NCBI GenBank assembly: GCA_032388755.1
Contig: CP135593.1
Coordinates: 2,515,074 to 2,579,073, forward strand
Direction of reading: 5' to 3'
Source: Neisseria sp. DTU_2020_1000833_1_SI_GRL_NUU_006
GTDB lineage: Bacteria; Pseudomonadota; Gammaproteobacteria; Burkholderiales; Neisseriaceae
DNA: 64,000 nt
In this document: piece after piece, positions 50,337-57,849 of the stretch
Layout of the letters: the number at the start of each line of letters is the position of its first letter
Numbering within the stretch: the stretch's first letter is position 1
The notes under the pieces: generated by a model
What the model was told of the DNA's origin: nothing
Databases searched by the model: none
Seen by the model: only the letters and a program-made list of their open reading frames with translations
Translations under genes and position numbers: made by a program

Positions 50337-50365
50337 GGTCGTCTGAACGTCCTTTCAGACGACCC
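50337..50365. repeat. Uptake-sequence inverted pair before recG
   Basis: AGGTCGTCTGAA and TTTCAGACGACC nearly abut, 47 bases before the recG start. Confidence 0.7.
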
Positions 50366-50411
50366 CTTCTTACATTTTCAGCTAAAATACGCGCCATTAA
50401 AGGACAAAGCC

Positions 50412-52454
50412 ATGATGACGCCCGAAACCCAGAAACAGCTCAAAATCACCGACGTTTCCGCCAAGAAGCTCGACAAACTCAACCTCAACACCGCGTGGGA
50501 TTTGGTTTTGCATCTGCCGCTGCGTTACGAGGACGAGACGCACATCATGCCGATTAAGGACGCGCCTATCGGCGTGCCGTGTCAGGTCGAGGGCGAAGTC
50601 ATCCATCAGGAAGTAACGTTCAAACCGCGCAAGCAGCTGATTGTCCAAATCGCCGACGATTCCGGCAGCGTCCTTTTTCTGCGCTTCATACACTTTTACG
50701 CCAGCCATCAGAAGCAGATGGCGGCCGGCAAACGCATCCGTGCCGTGGGCGAAATCAAACACGGGTTTTACGGCGACGAGATGATTCATCCTAAAATCCG
50801 CGATGCCGAGAGCAGCGGTTTGGCGGAAAGCCTCACGCCTGTCTATCCGACCGTAAACGGTTTGAACCAGCCCACTTTGCGCCGCATTATTCAGACGGCC
50901 TTGGACGTTACGCCGCTGCACGACACGCTGCCCGATGCCTTATTGGGTCGTCTGAAACTGCCGCACCTCGCCGAAAGCCTGCGCCTTTTGCATTCGCCGC
51001 CGCCGAGTTTCACCATCCACCAGCTTTCCGATGGCACGCTGCCTGCATGGCAGCGGCTCAAATTCGACGAACTTTTGGCGCAACAGCTTTCCATGCGCTT
51101 GGCGCGGCAGAAGCGCGTCAGCGGCACGGCGGCGGCATTGGGCGGCGACGGTACGCTGACCCAAGCCCTGCGCCACGCCTTGCCGTTTGCCCTGACCGAT
51201 GCACAAGAACGAGTCGTGTCCGAAATCCGCCGAGACATGGCGCAAACCCACCCCATGCACCGCCTGTTGCAAGGCGATGTCGGCAGCGGCAAAACCATCG
51301 TCGCCGCCTTGTCCGCGCTGACCGCCATCGAATCCGGCGCGCAGGCGGCTGTGATGGCGCCGACCGAAATCCTTGCCGAACAGCATTTCATCAAGTTCAA
51401 ACAATGGCTCGAACCTTTAGGACTCGAAGTCGTCTGGCTCTCCGGCAGCCAGCGCAAAAAAGCCAAAGACGAAGCCAAAGCCAAACTCGCCGAAGGTACC
51501 GTCAAAATCGCCGTCGGCACGCACGCCCTGTTTTCAGACGACGTCGAGTTCCAAAATCTGGGCTTGGTGATTGTGGACGAACAACACCGCTTCGGCGTCG
51601 CCCAACGCCTCGCCCTCAAAAACAAAGGGCGCGACGTCCACCAGCTGATGATGTCCGCCACGCCCATCCCGCGCACGCTCGCCATGAGTTTTTTCGCCGA
51701 CTTGGACGTGTCCGTCATCGACGAATTGCCGCCCGGGCGCACCCCGATTAAAACCCGCCTCGTCAACAACGTCCGCCGCGCCGAAGTCGAAGGCTTCGTC
51801 CTCAACATCTGCCGCAAAGGGCAGCAGGCATATTGGGTCTGCCCGCTGATTGAAGAAAGCGAAACCCTGCAACTGCAAACCGCCACTGAAACCCTCGAGC
51901 AGCTTCAGGCAGCTTTGCCCGAACTCAACATCGGCTTGGTACACGGGCGCATGAAGGCCGCCGAAAAAGCCGAAGTCATGGCTCAGTTTGCCGCAGGTCG
52001 TCTGAATGTATTGGTTGCCACCACCGTCATCGAAGTCGGCGTAGATGTGCCCAACGCCGCCCTGATGGTGATCGAACACGCCGAGCGCATGGGCTTGGCG
52101 CAGCTGCACCAATTACGCGGGCGGGTAGGGCGCGGCGCGGCGGAAAGCGTGTGTGTCCTCCTGTTTGCCGAACCCTTGAGCGAACTTGCCAAAGCGCGGC
52201 TGAAAGTCATCTACGAACACACCGACGGCTTCGAAATCGCCCGCCAAGACCTCAACATCCGAGGCCCCGGCGAATTTCTCGGCGCGCGCCAAAGCGGCGT
52301 CCCCATGCTGCGCTTCGCCAACCTCGAAGAAGACCTGCACCTCTTGGAACAGGCGCGCGAAATCGCCCCGATGCTGATTGAACAAAACCCCGAAATCGTC
52401 GAAGCGCATCTGGCAAGGTGGCTTGCCAGCAGGGAAGGGTATTTGGGCGTGTGA
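50412..52454 (+). CDS. recG: ATP-dependent DNA helicase RecG
   Basis: 680 residues. RecG reverses stalled forks and drives branch migration. An N-terminal wedge OB-fold (about 60-150) is followed by helicase motifs: Walker A GDVGSGKTIVA, DEQHRFGV (DExH), SATPIPRTLA, and the C-terminal motif VI stretch QLRGRVGRGAAES. The start at 50412 (MMTPETQKQLKITDVSAKKL) fits the family and has AAAGGACA upstream; the frame is open further up through the repeats but is not supported. Confidence 0.95.
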   Translation: MMTPETQKQLKITDVSAKKLDKLNLNTAWDLVLHLPLRYEDETHIMPIKDAPIGVPCQVEGEVIHQEVTFKPRKQLIVQIADDSGSVLFLRFIHFYASHQKQMAAGKRIRAVGEIKHGFYGDEMIHPKIRDAESSGLAESLTPVYPTVNGLNQPTLRRIIQTALDVTPLHDTLPDALLGRLKLPHLAESLRLLHSPPPSFTIHQLSDGTLPAWQRLKFDELLAQQLSMRLARQKRVSGTAAALGGDGTLTQALRHALPFALTDAQERVVSEIRRDMAQTHPMHRLLQGDVGSGKTIVAALSALTAIESGAQAAVMAPTEILAEQHFIKFKQWLEPLGLEVVWLSGSQRKKAKDEAKAKLAEGTVKIAVGTHALFSDDVEFQNLGLVIVDEQHRFGVAQRLALKNKGRDVHQLMMSATPIPRTLAMSFFADLDVSVIDELPPGRTPIKTRLVNNVRRAEVEGFVLNICRKGQQAYWVCPLIEESETLQLQTATETLEQLQAALPELNIGLVHGRMKAAEKAEVMAQFAAGRLNVLVATTVIEVGVDVPNAALMVIEHAERMGLAQLHQLRGRVGRGAAESVCVLLFAEPLSELAKARLKVIYEHTDGFEIARQDLNIRGPGEFLGARQSGVPMLRFANLEEDLHLLEQAREIAPMLIEQNPEIVEAHLARWLASREGYLGV

Positions 52455-52630
52455 GGTCGTCTGAAAATCCAATCCCACTATTTTTACCTATGAAAACAGT
52501 CCCCACATCCCTGACTGCTACACCGTCATTCCCGCGCAGGCGGGAATCCAGGCATTTGGCTTTCAGAGAAATATTCAACGATTACCGCAGCATGGGCTTT
52601 GTCCACGGATATGGTTTACGGCAATATCAG
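52455..52630. repeat. Uptake sequence, dRS3 palindrome and class 2 palindrome after recG
   Basis: A single uptake sequence directly follows the recG stop (52455-52466), a dRS3 lies at 52528-52547, and a degenerate class 2 palindrome (CATGGGCTTTGTCCACG) at about 52591-52607. No gene. Confidence 0.7.
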
Positions 52631-52929
52631 ATGTAGGTCGGATTCTCGAATCCGACATTTTGGACATTGGAGAAATAGCTTACAGTGGCGGGCAGGTTAA
52701 CGGCCTATCGGATATATGCAGCAAGCTGTAGCGATGTAGGTATTTTTAGAAAAAAGGTCGTCTGAAACAAGTTTTCAGTGATGTAGGTCGGATTCTCGAA
52801 TCCGACATTTTGGACATTGGAGAAATAGCTTACAGTGGCGGGCAGGTTAACGGCTTATCGGATATATGCAGCAAGCTGTAGCGATGTAGGTATTTTTAGA
52901 AAAAAGGTCGTCTGAAACAAGTTTTCAGA
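52631..52929. repeat. Tandem duplication of a 150-bp unit
   Basis: 52631-52780 and 52781-52929 are almost identical; I see one internal difference (CGGCCTATCG against CGGCTTATCG) and a change at the unit end. Each unit begins with a class 1 REP (52633-52656 and 52783-52806) and ends with an uptake sequence. Confidence 0.92.
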
Positions 52930-52957
52930 CGACCTTTTTGCCTTATCAGCTTATATT

Positions 52958-52978
52958 GTAGCGTGGGCTTTGCCCACA
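52958..52978 (+). repeat. Class 2 GTAG palindrome
   Basis: GTAGCGTGGGC paired with GCCCAC across TTT, upstream of the pilin control region. Confidence 0.75.
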
Positions 52979-53118
52979 GATGCGGTTTGCAGAAATATTG
53001 GTCTCGGCAGGGCGTTTATGTTTTACCGGCGAAACCCGCCATATTTTCAGACGACGTTTTTAGTCAAATCAAACGTTCAAAAATAAACTAAATATCTATA
53101 ATTCGATTTTGAAAATGA

Positions 53119-53363
53119 CCGCTTATCCGAATTAAAATCCGCTTATCAAATTCGTATAAAAAATCAACATAAAATCATCATATTAAAAATATATAAAACT
53201 TCAAAATACCGCTTGTCTAAAAACAATACCGTTTATCAAATCCATTTCAATATTATTAAAATAGGTATGAAAGTGACGAAATACGTCATATGACATAAAA
53301 CGTTTCCCTTTTCTTCTCAAAAATGACAAAACACGTCATATCCCCCCAGAAAATCCCACGTCA
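53119..53363. promoter_or_regulatory. Candidate activator-binding region upstream of pilE
   Basis: Two pairs of nine-base direct repeats (CCGCTTATC at 53119 and 53139; CCGCTTGTC at 53209 and CCGTTTATC at 53229) each have a 20-base offset. Two inverted repeats TGAC-N7-GTCA lie at 53274-53288 and 53324-53338, 50 bases apart, and ACGTCATA recurs at 53283, 53333 and 53358. The even helical phasing 110-350 bases upstream of a sigma-54 promoter suits an enhancer-binding protein such as PilR. Confidence 0.6.
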
Positions 53364-53467
53364 TAAAAAAGCCAAATCTGCCCGAAAAATCCTTCAAAAC
53401 AAATTTAAACCTATTAAAAACATAAAATTACAAAATATTTTCACAAAAAATCCAAAAAAATCCAGAC

Positions 53468-53486
53468 TTGGCATATCCCCTGCTTG
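53468..53486 (+). promoter_or_regulatory. Sigma-54 promoter of pilE
   Basis: TTGGCATATCCCCTGCTTGA has the invariant GG at 53470-53471 and GC at 53482-53483, exactly 10 bases apart, matching the -24/-12 consensus TGGCAY-N5-TTGCW closely. Transcription would start near 53495, about 160 bases before the pilE ATG. Confidence 0.75.
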
Positions 53487-53654
53487 ATACATTACGTCCG
53501 GCAAGGGAAACGAAGCAACGAAGCCCGAACCGGGAAGCTGTATATTCCTTCTACTTGATGGTTTTACTCATAAACAAGCAGAGCCAAACACATTACGGAT
53601 TTTTTAACAACAAACATTTTTATTCACAACACTTTTTAAACTGGAGTTTATTAA

Positions 53655-54158
53655 ATGAAAGCAATCCAAAAAGGTTTCACCCTGATCGAATTGATGATCG
53701 TCGTAGCAATTATCGGTATTTTGGCCGCTGTTGCCCTGCCGGCTTACCAAGACTACACCGCACGCGCCAAAGTATCTGAAGTTGTATTGGCTGCTTCCCA
53801 ATGCCGTACCGCAATTACCGAAGCTTCTCAAACCGGTTTGTCTGCTACTCCAACTGCAGATAATACTTTCGGTTGTGGCGAGGCAGGTACTACGGATGCT
53901 ACTTCTACCCAATATGTTAAAGCAATTACAACCACCAAAGACGGTGCAATTAACGTAGAGGCTCAAAACATCAGCCAACTGGGTGAAAACGTTAACTTGA
54001 CATTCACTCCTTATAAAGATACTGGTTTGACAAAAGCTATGGAAGCTGCCAATTTTAACCGTGCTACTTTGGTTAACGGCGGTATCAAAGGTTGGAAATG
54101 TGCTGCTGCTGCTGACAAAGGTATCCAAGCTAAATACCTGCCTGCTTCTTGCCGCTAA
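53655..54158 (+). CDS. pilE: Type IV major pilin PilE
   Basis: 167 residues. Prepilin leader MKAIQKG is cut before F8 by PilD; the mature N-terminus FTLIELMIVVAIIGILAAVA is the hydrophobic assembly helix with the essential glutamate at position 5. Four cysteines (C50, C74, C149, C166) frame the variable and D regions. CTGGAG lies 8 bases upstream. It has a sigma-54 promoter and its own GC-rich terminator. Twitching, adhesion and DNA uptake depend on such pili. Confidence 0.93.
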   Translation: MKAIQKGFTLIELMIVVAIIGILAAVALPAYQDYTARAKVSEVVLAASQCRTAITEASQTGLSATPTADNTFGCGEAGTTDATSTQYVKAITTTKDGAINVEAQNISQLGENVNLTFTPYKDTGLTKAMEAANFNRATLVNGGIKGWKCAAAADKGIQAKYLPASCR

Positions 54159-54175
54159 TTCGGGCTTGAATAGCA

Positions 54176-54199
54176 AACCCCGCCTTTGGGCGGGGTTTT
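54176..54199 (+). terminator. Intrinsic terminator of pilE
   Basis: AAACCCCGCC, a TTT loop and GGCGGGGTTTT. Confidence 0.9.
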
Positions 54200-54202
54200 G
54201 AC

Positions 54203-54458
54203 GTAGGTCGGATACTCGTATCCGACAAAAAGGCCGATGTTCACACATTGTGAAAATTCGGGAATGATTGGAATGTCGGATTCGAGAATCCGACCTACAT
54301 GGATTTTTCGGTTTTGATGCGGGTCGGATACGTGTATCTGACAAAAGAAACGATGTTCACACCTTGAGAAAATTGGGGAATGATTGAAATGTCGGATTCG
54401 AGAATCCGACCTACATGGATTTTTCGGTTTCGACGTAGGTCGGATACTTGTATCCGAC
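54203..54458. repeat. REP/BIME array upstream of the RAYT gene, 116-bp period
   Basis: Class 1 palindromes start at 54203 (direct), 54275 (inverted), 54319 (direct, head mutated to GCGG), 54391 (inverted) and 54435 (direct). Direct copies are 116 bases apart and each direct/inverted pair is offset by 72, giving two full units and a partial third. Confidence 0.92.
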
Positions 54459-54500
54459 AAAAATCTTTCTGAAAAAAATCTAATTGAAAAAAGGGAATTC

Positions 54501-54995
54501 ATGCGATACCGACGCTTTTATCAAACGGGCGGTACTTACTTTTTTACGGTGGTTACTGATAAACGACAAAAAATCCTGACTGATGAAACGGTGCGTTCGG
54601 CCTTACGGCAGGCGGTAATGACAGTTCGGGAGCGGTATCCGTTTGAAATTGAGGCATGGGTGCTGATGCCCGACCATCTGCATACGATTTGGCATCTTCC
54701 TGAGAATGATGCGGCTTATTCGGAACGTTGGCGGCAAATTAAACGCTCCAGCCAATATTTGATTGGAAGAAAATATCGGCTTTGGCAAAAAAGGTTTTGG
54801 GAACATACCATTCGTGATGAAACGGACTTTATCCATCATTTCAATTATCTACATTTTAATCCCGTAAAGCATGGCTATGTCGGTCAGGTTTCCGATTGGC
54901 CGTTTTCTACTTTTCACCGTTATGTGAAACAGGGGATTTACCCAAAGCACTGGGGTGGAAGCAATGTGGATTTCAGCATTAAATATGATGGGTAA
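54501..54995 (+). CDS. REP-associated tyrosine transposase (RAYT)
   Basis: 164 residues of the Y1 single-strand transposase family. The N-terminal strand is RRFYQTGGTYFFTVVTD, the metal-binding HUH motif is H59-L60-H61 in MPDHLHTIWHLP, and the catalytic tyrosine is Y116 in FNYLHFNPVKHGYV. AAAAAAGGG precedes the start at 54501. REP palindromes with a GTAG head, the feature recognised by E. coli RAYT, flank it on both sides, and the TAA stop lies inside the head of the next REP. Predicted to nick and join REP DNA. Confidence 0.92.
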   Translation: MRYRRFYQTGGTYFFTVVTDKRQKILTDETVRSALRQAVMTVRERYPFEIEAWVLMPDHLHTIWHLPENDAAYSERWRQIKRSSQYLIGRKYRLWQKRFWEHTIRDETDFIHHFNYLHFNPVKHGYVGQVSDWPFSTFHRYVKQGIYPKHWGGSNVDFSIKYDG

Positions 54996-55089
54996 GTCGG
55001 ATACTCGTATCTGACAAACGTTTTATGTTTTACCGCTTTTGATTATGGCGGAAATGTTTGAAAATGTCGGATTCAAGAATCCGACCTAC
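54992..55089. repeat. REP/BIME unit downstream of the RAYT gene
   Basis: A direct class 1 palindrome at 54992-55015 (head GTAA) and an inverted one at 55066-55089 ending CTAC, offset by 74, matching the units upstream of the gene. Confidence 0.9.
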
Positions 55090-55148
55090 AGAATTACTTT
55101 TATTTTTAAGGTCGTCGAAAAACATCAACTACACACGTTAGGAACGAA

Positions 55149-55634
55149 ATGAAACCGTCTTCAACACAGGGTTTTACATTAATCGAACTTATGGTTGTTG
55201 TCGCTATTATCGGCATCATCGCCGCTATCGCCCTGCCGTCTTATCATGCTTATACCATTCGAGCCAAAGTCAGCGAGGGTTTGTTGATGATGACACAGTG
55301 CCGCGAAGCCGTTACCGAGGCCTCTATGTCGGGGTTTATCGACGCGCCTTCTGCCAATAACGGGTTTAGTTGTGGTAATACAGGTTCAACCCATCTGACC
55401 TTTAATGTCGATACGGATGAAAATGGTAAAATCACCGCCATCATGCACAATATCCCCGAACTGGGAGAGCATAATAAGGTTGAACTGATTCCCTATACCG
55501 ATGCGGAATTGACTACTCCGGCAACCAGTAAAGATTTTATGCGGGCAACAGCAAAAGAAGTACGCGGCTGGAAATGTTCCGCTCCGGCTGTCAACGGTAT
55601 TTCGGCTATTTATCTACCGTCAAGCTGCCGTTAG
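55149..55634 (+). CDS. Second type IV pilin, PilE paralogue
   Basis: 161 residues. The leader MKPSSTQG is cut before FTLIELMVVVAIIGIIAAIA, with Glu5 present. Four cysteines occupy the same pattern as in the first pilin (TQCREA, FSCGNT, GWKCSAP, SSCR). The middle region differs clearly from pilE. TAGGAACG precedes the ATG. No sigma-54 promoter is seen immediately upstream, and an uptake sequence with one base missing lies at about 55111-55121. It could be a minor or alternative major pilin. Confidence 0.88.
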   Translation: MKPSSTQGFTLIELMVVVAIIGIIAAIALPSYHAYTIRAKVSEGLLMMTQCREAVTEASMSGFIDAPSANNGFSCGNTGSTHLTFNVDTDENGKITAIMHNIPELGEHNKVELIPYTDAELTTPATSKDFMRATAKEVRGWKCSAPAVNGISAIYLPSSCR

Positions 55635-55708
55635 AAATGTAGTGTGTAGATTGAATTAGCAGCCACAATATAGTGTGGACTTTGTCTATAAAGATATTTT
55701 TAGTGAAG

Positions 55709-55740
55709 AGGTCGTCTGAAAAGCGTTTTCAGACGACCTT
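55709..55740. terminator. Uptake-sequence terminator between second pilin gene and tyrS
   Basis: AGGTCGTCTGAAAA and TTTTCAGACGACCT separated by 4 bases, between convergent genes. Confidence 0.85.
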
Positions 55741-55753
55741 TGTCATTTAAGGC

Positions 55754-57052
55754 TTATTTCCAAACCAAGAGCGCGTGGTTGCGTTTGCCGCGTCGTACGA
55801 TGGTGTATTTGCCGAAACGTTTGTGCGCGTCGGTCAACAGATAGGCATCGTCGGGGCGTTCGGCGGCGTGGTTCGGGTTGTTCGATTCGGCGGCTTGGCC
55901 GTTGAGCAATACCGCTTTGCTGTTCACAAAACCGCGCGCTTCTTTGTTGGAAGAAGCCAAGCCGGTTTTGACTAAGGCTTCGACGACGTTGAGGTCGTCT
56001 GAAACTTTAAATGCGGGCAGGCCGTCGAGGGCGAGCTGTTCGAAGTCGCTTTCCGTCAGGCTGCTTTGGTCTTCGGCAAACAGGCTTTCGGAAATGCGCT
56101 GCGCGGCTTGCAGGGCGGCTTCGCCGTGAATCAGGCGGGTCATTTCTTCGGCAAGGATGCGTTGCGCTTCGGGTTTGGTGCCGCTGGCTTTGTCTTTCGC
56201 CTCGATGGCGTCGATTTCTTCGATAGACAGGAAGGTGAAGTATTTCAGGAATTTATACACATCGGCATCGGCAACTTTCAGCCAGAACTGGTAGAACTGA
56301 TACGGCGAGGTTTTCTTCGCGTTCAGCCATACCGCGCCGCCTTCGGTTTTGCCGAATTTGGTGCCGTCGGATTTGGTGACCAGCGGCAGGGTCAGGCCGA
56401 ATACTTGTTTTTGGTTCAGACGACGTGTCAGGTCGATACCGGCGGTGATGTTGCCCCATTGGTCGGAGCCACCGATTTCCAAAACTGCGCCATGGCGTTT
56501 GTTCAATTCGGCAAAGTCGTAGCCTTGCAGCAGGGAGTAGGCGAACTCGGTGAAGGAAATGCCTACGTCGTCGCGCTCGATACGCTGTTTGACGGATTCC
56601 TTGTTCAGCATGGCGTTGACGGAAAAATGCTTGCCGATGTCGCGCAGGAAGTCGAGGCAGTTCATGCTGCCGAACCAGTCGGCATTGTTCGCCATAATGG
56701 CGGCGTTTTCGCCTTCGAAGCTCAAAAACGGTTTCAGTTGGTTGCGGATGCTTTCTACCCAGCCGGCAACGGTTTCGGCGGAATTCAAGCTGCGCTCTAC
56801 CGCTTTGAAGCTCGGGTCGCCGATCATGCCGGTCGCACCGCCCACTAAAGCAATCGGCGTATGCCCCGCCTGTTGGAAACGGCGCAATGCCAATACGGGC
56901 AGCAAGTGGCCGATATGCAGACTGTCGGCGGTCGGGTCGAAACCGCAGTAGAGGGAGATTTTTTGTTCATTCAACAAAGCATCTAAGGCTTCGATGTCGG
57001 TAGTTTGCGCGATAAGGCCGCGCGATTGTAGGTCTTGGATGACTGATTTCAT
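55754..57052 (-). CDS. tyrS: Tyrosyl-tRNA synthetase
   Basis: 432 residues. Class I motifs: the HIGH equivalent in SLHIGHLLPVLALRRF, the tyrosine pocket YCGFDPTADS, and the KMSKS equivalent KFGKTEGG. A C-terminal S4-like RNA-binding domain (SNKEARGFVNSKAVLLNG) is present. Full length and intact. Confidence 0.95.
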   Translation of the reverse strand: MKSVIQDLQSRGLIAQTTDIEALDALLNEQKISLYCGFDPTADSLHIGHLLPVLALRRFQQAGHTPIALVGGATGMIGDPSFKAVERSLNSAETVAGWVESIRNQLKPFLSFEGENAAIMANNADWFGSMNCLDFLRDIGKHFSVNAMLNKESVKQRIERDDVGISFTEFAYSLLQGYDFAELNKRHGAVLEIGGSDQWGNITAGIDLTRRLNQKQVFGLTLPLVTKSDGTKFGKTEGGAVWLNAKKTSPYQFYQFWLKVADADVYKFLKYFTFLSIEEIDAIEAKDKASGTKPEAQRILAEEMTRLIHGEAALQAAQRISESLFAEDQSSLTESDFEQLALDGLPAFKVSDDLNVVEALVKTGLASSNKEARGFVNSKAVLLNGQAAESNNPNHAAERPDDAYLLTDAHKRFGKYTIVRRGKRNHALLVWK

Positions 57053-57143
57053 TGAAACTTCCGTTGATTAAAATAGGCTAGATATTGATTTAGCAATTTC
57101 ATGAATTTAATTATTTCTAAATTTTTGATCTTTTGAACATTAT

Positions 57144-57761
57144 TTATACGGTCAAGTTATGTTTTTTGTATAATTTAGGTACAGTCCATTTGTGAAAAAT
57201 TGTTTCTATGTAATGAAGTTCAGTTAATGCTTGGAATCTTAAAAATCTTATTTTTATTTTATCAGCTATTTCAGCAGCTTCTTTTAAATGTTCTGGATAG
57301 CTCTCGGGAAAATTCTTCCCTGGCGGATAAAAACTTTCAGCATACTTATTAAAATACCACGCTGATTTTCCATTATCGTCATTGTATCTAGGCTCCCATT
57401 CTGGAACTTGTATGTAGTTTCTTAGGTGACTATATTCATTCATAATTTCTTTTAGTTCAGTATTGAAATAGCATGAAATATGACTGGAAAAGCGTGTGCA
57501 TTGTTTTTTCTCGCTAATATCATTACTTAAAATATCTATATCTACAAAAAATTCACTAGAAACACAACGATGGGAATAAATACTTGAATCTAAGTATAAA
57601 ATCCTATTTTCTCCAATTCGTTCAATTATTTTCCTAGCATTTTGAATATCTTGTTGAAGTTTACTTTCAAATACTGGGCGAAGAACCGCAAATAATCCTG
57701 CTGACGAACCAATAAAATAAAATATATTTTTTACAATATCTATAAGATTGATATTAGACAT
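57144..57761 (-). CDS. AT-rich membrane-anchored protein of unknown function
   Basis: 205 residues from the ATG at 57761, which follows TTTAGGG; a longer form from 57824 would read through a terminator-like hairpin and is less likely. One hydrophobic span (IDIVKNIFYFIGSSAGLFAVL, about 6-26) is followed by a soluble domain rich in aromatic and charged residues (QVPEWEPRYNDDNGKSAWYF). It is much AT-richer than tyrS and ychF on its two sides, which suggests acquisition. No family recognised. Confidence 0.6.
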   Translation of the reverse strand: MSNINLIDIVKNIFYFIGSSAGLFAVLRPVFESKLQQDIQNARKIIERIGENRILYLDSSIYSHRCVSSEFFVDIDILSNDISEKKQCTRFSSHISCYFNTELKEIMNEYSHLRNYIQVPEWEPRYNDDNGKSAWYFNKYAESFYPPGKNFPESYPEHLKEAAEIADKIKIRFLRFQALTELHYIETIFHKWTVPKLYKKHNLTV

Positions 57762-57782
57762 TTTCCCTAAACTTTGAAGGAA

Positions 57783-57810
57783 GGTAGGCCAAGAAAAGCT
57801 TAGCCTACCA
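57783..57810 (-). terminator. Hairpin downstream of ychF
   Basis: GGTAGGCCAAG and GCTTAGCCTACC form a stem between ychF and the AT-rich orphan; an uptake-sequence half lies at about 57833-57847. Confidence 0.55.
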
Positions 57811-57849
57811 AATTTGATTTGCATTCTTTATACTTTCAGACGACCTTAC

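Noticed and set aside
52631..54458. CRISPR array
   Set aside because: The regular repeats are palindromic REP units and a 150-bp tandem duplication; the intervals between repeats are themselves repeated, so they are not spacers, and no cas gene is present.
57762..57824. Longer start for the AT-rich orphan at 57824
   Set aside because: It would translate through a terminator-like hairpin, whereas 57761 has AGGG at suitable distance.
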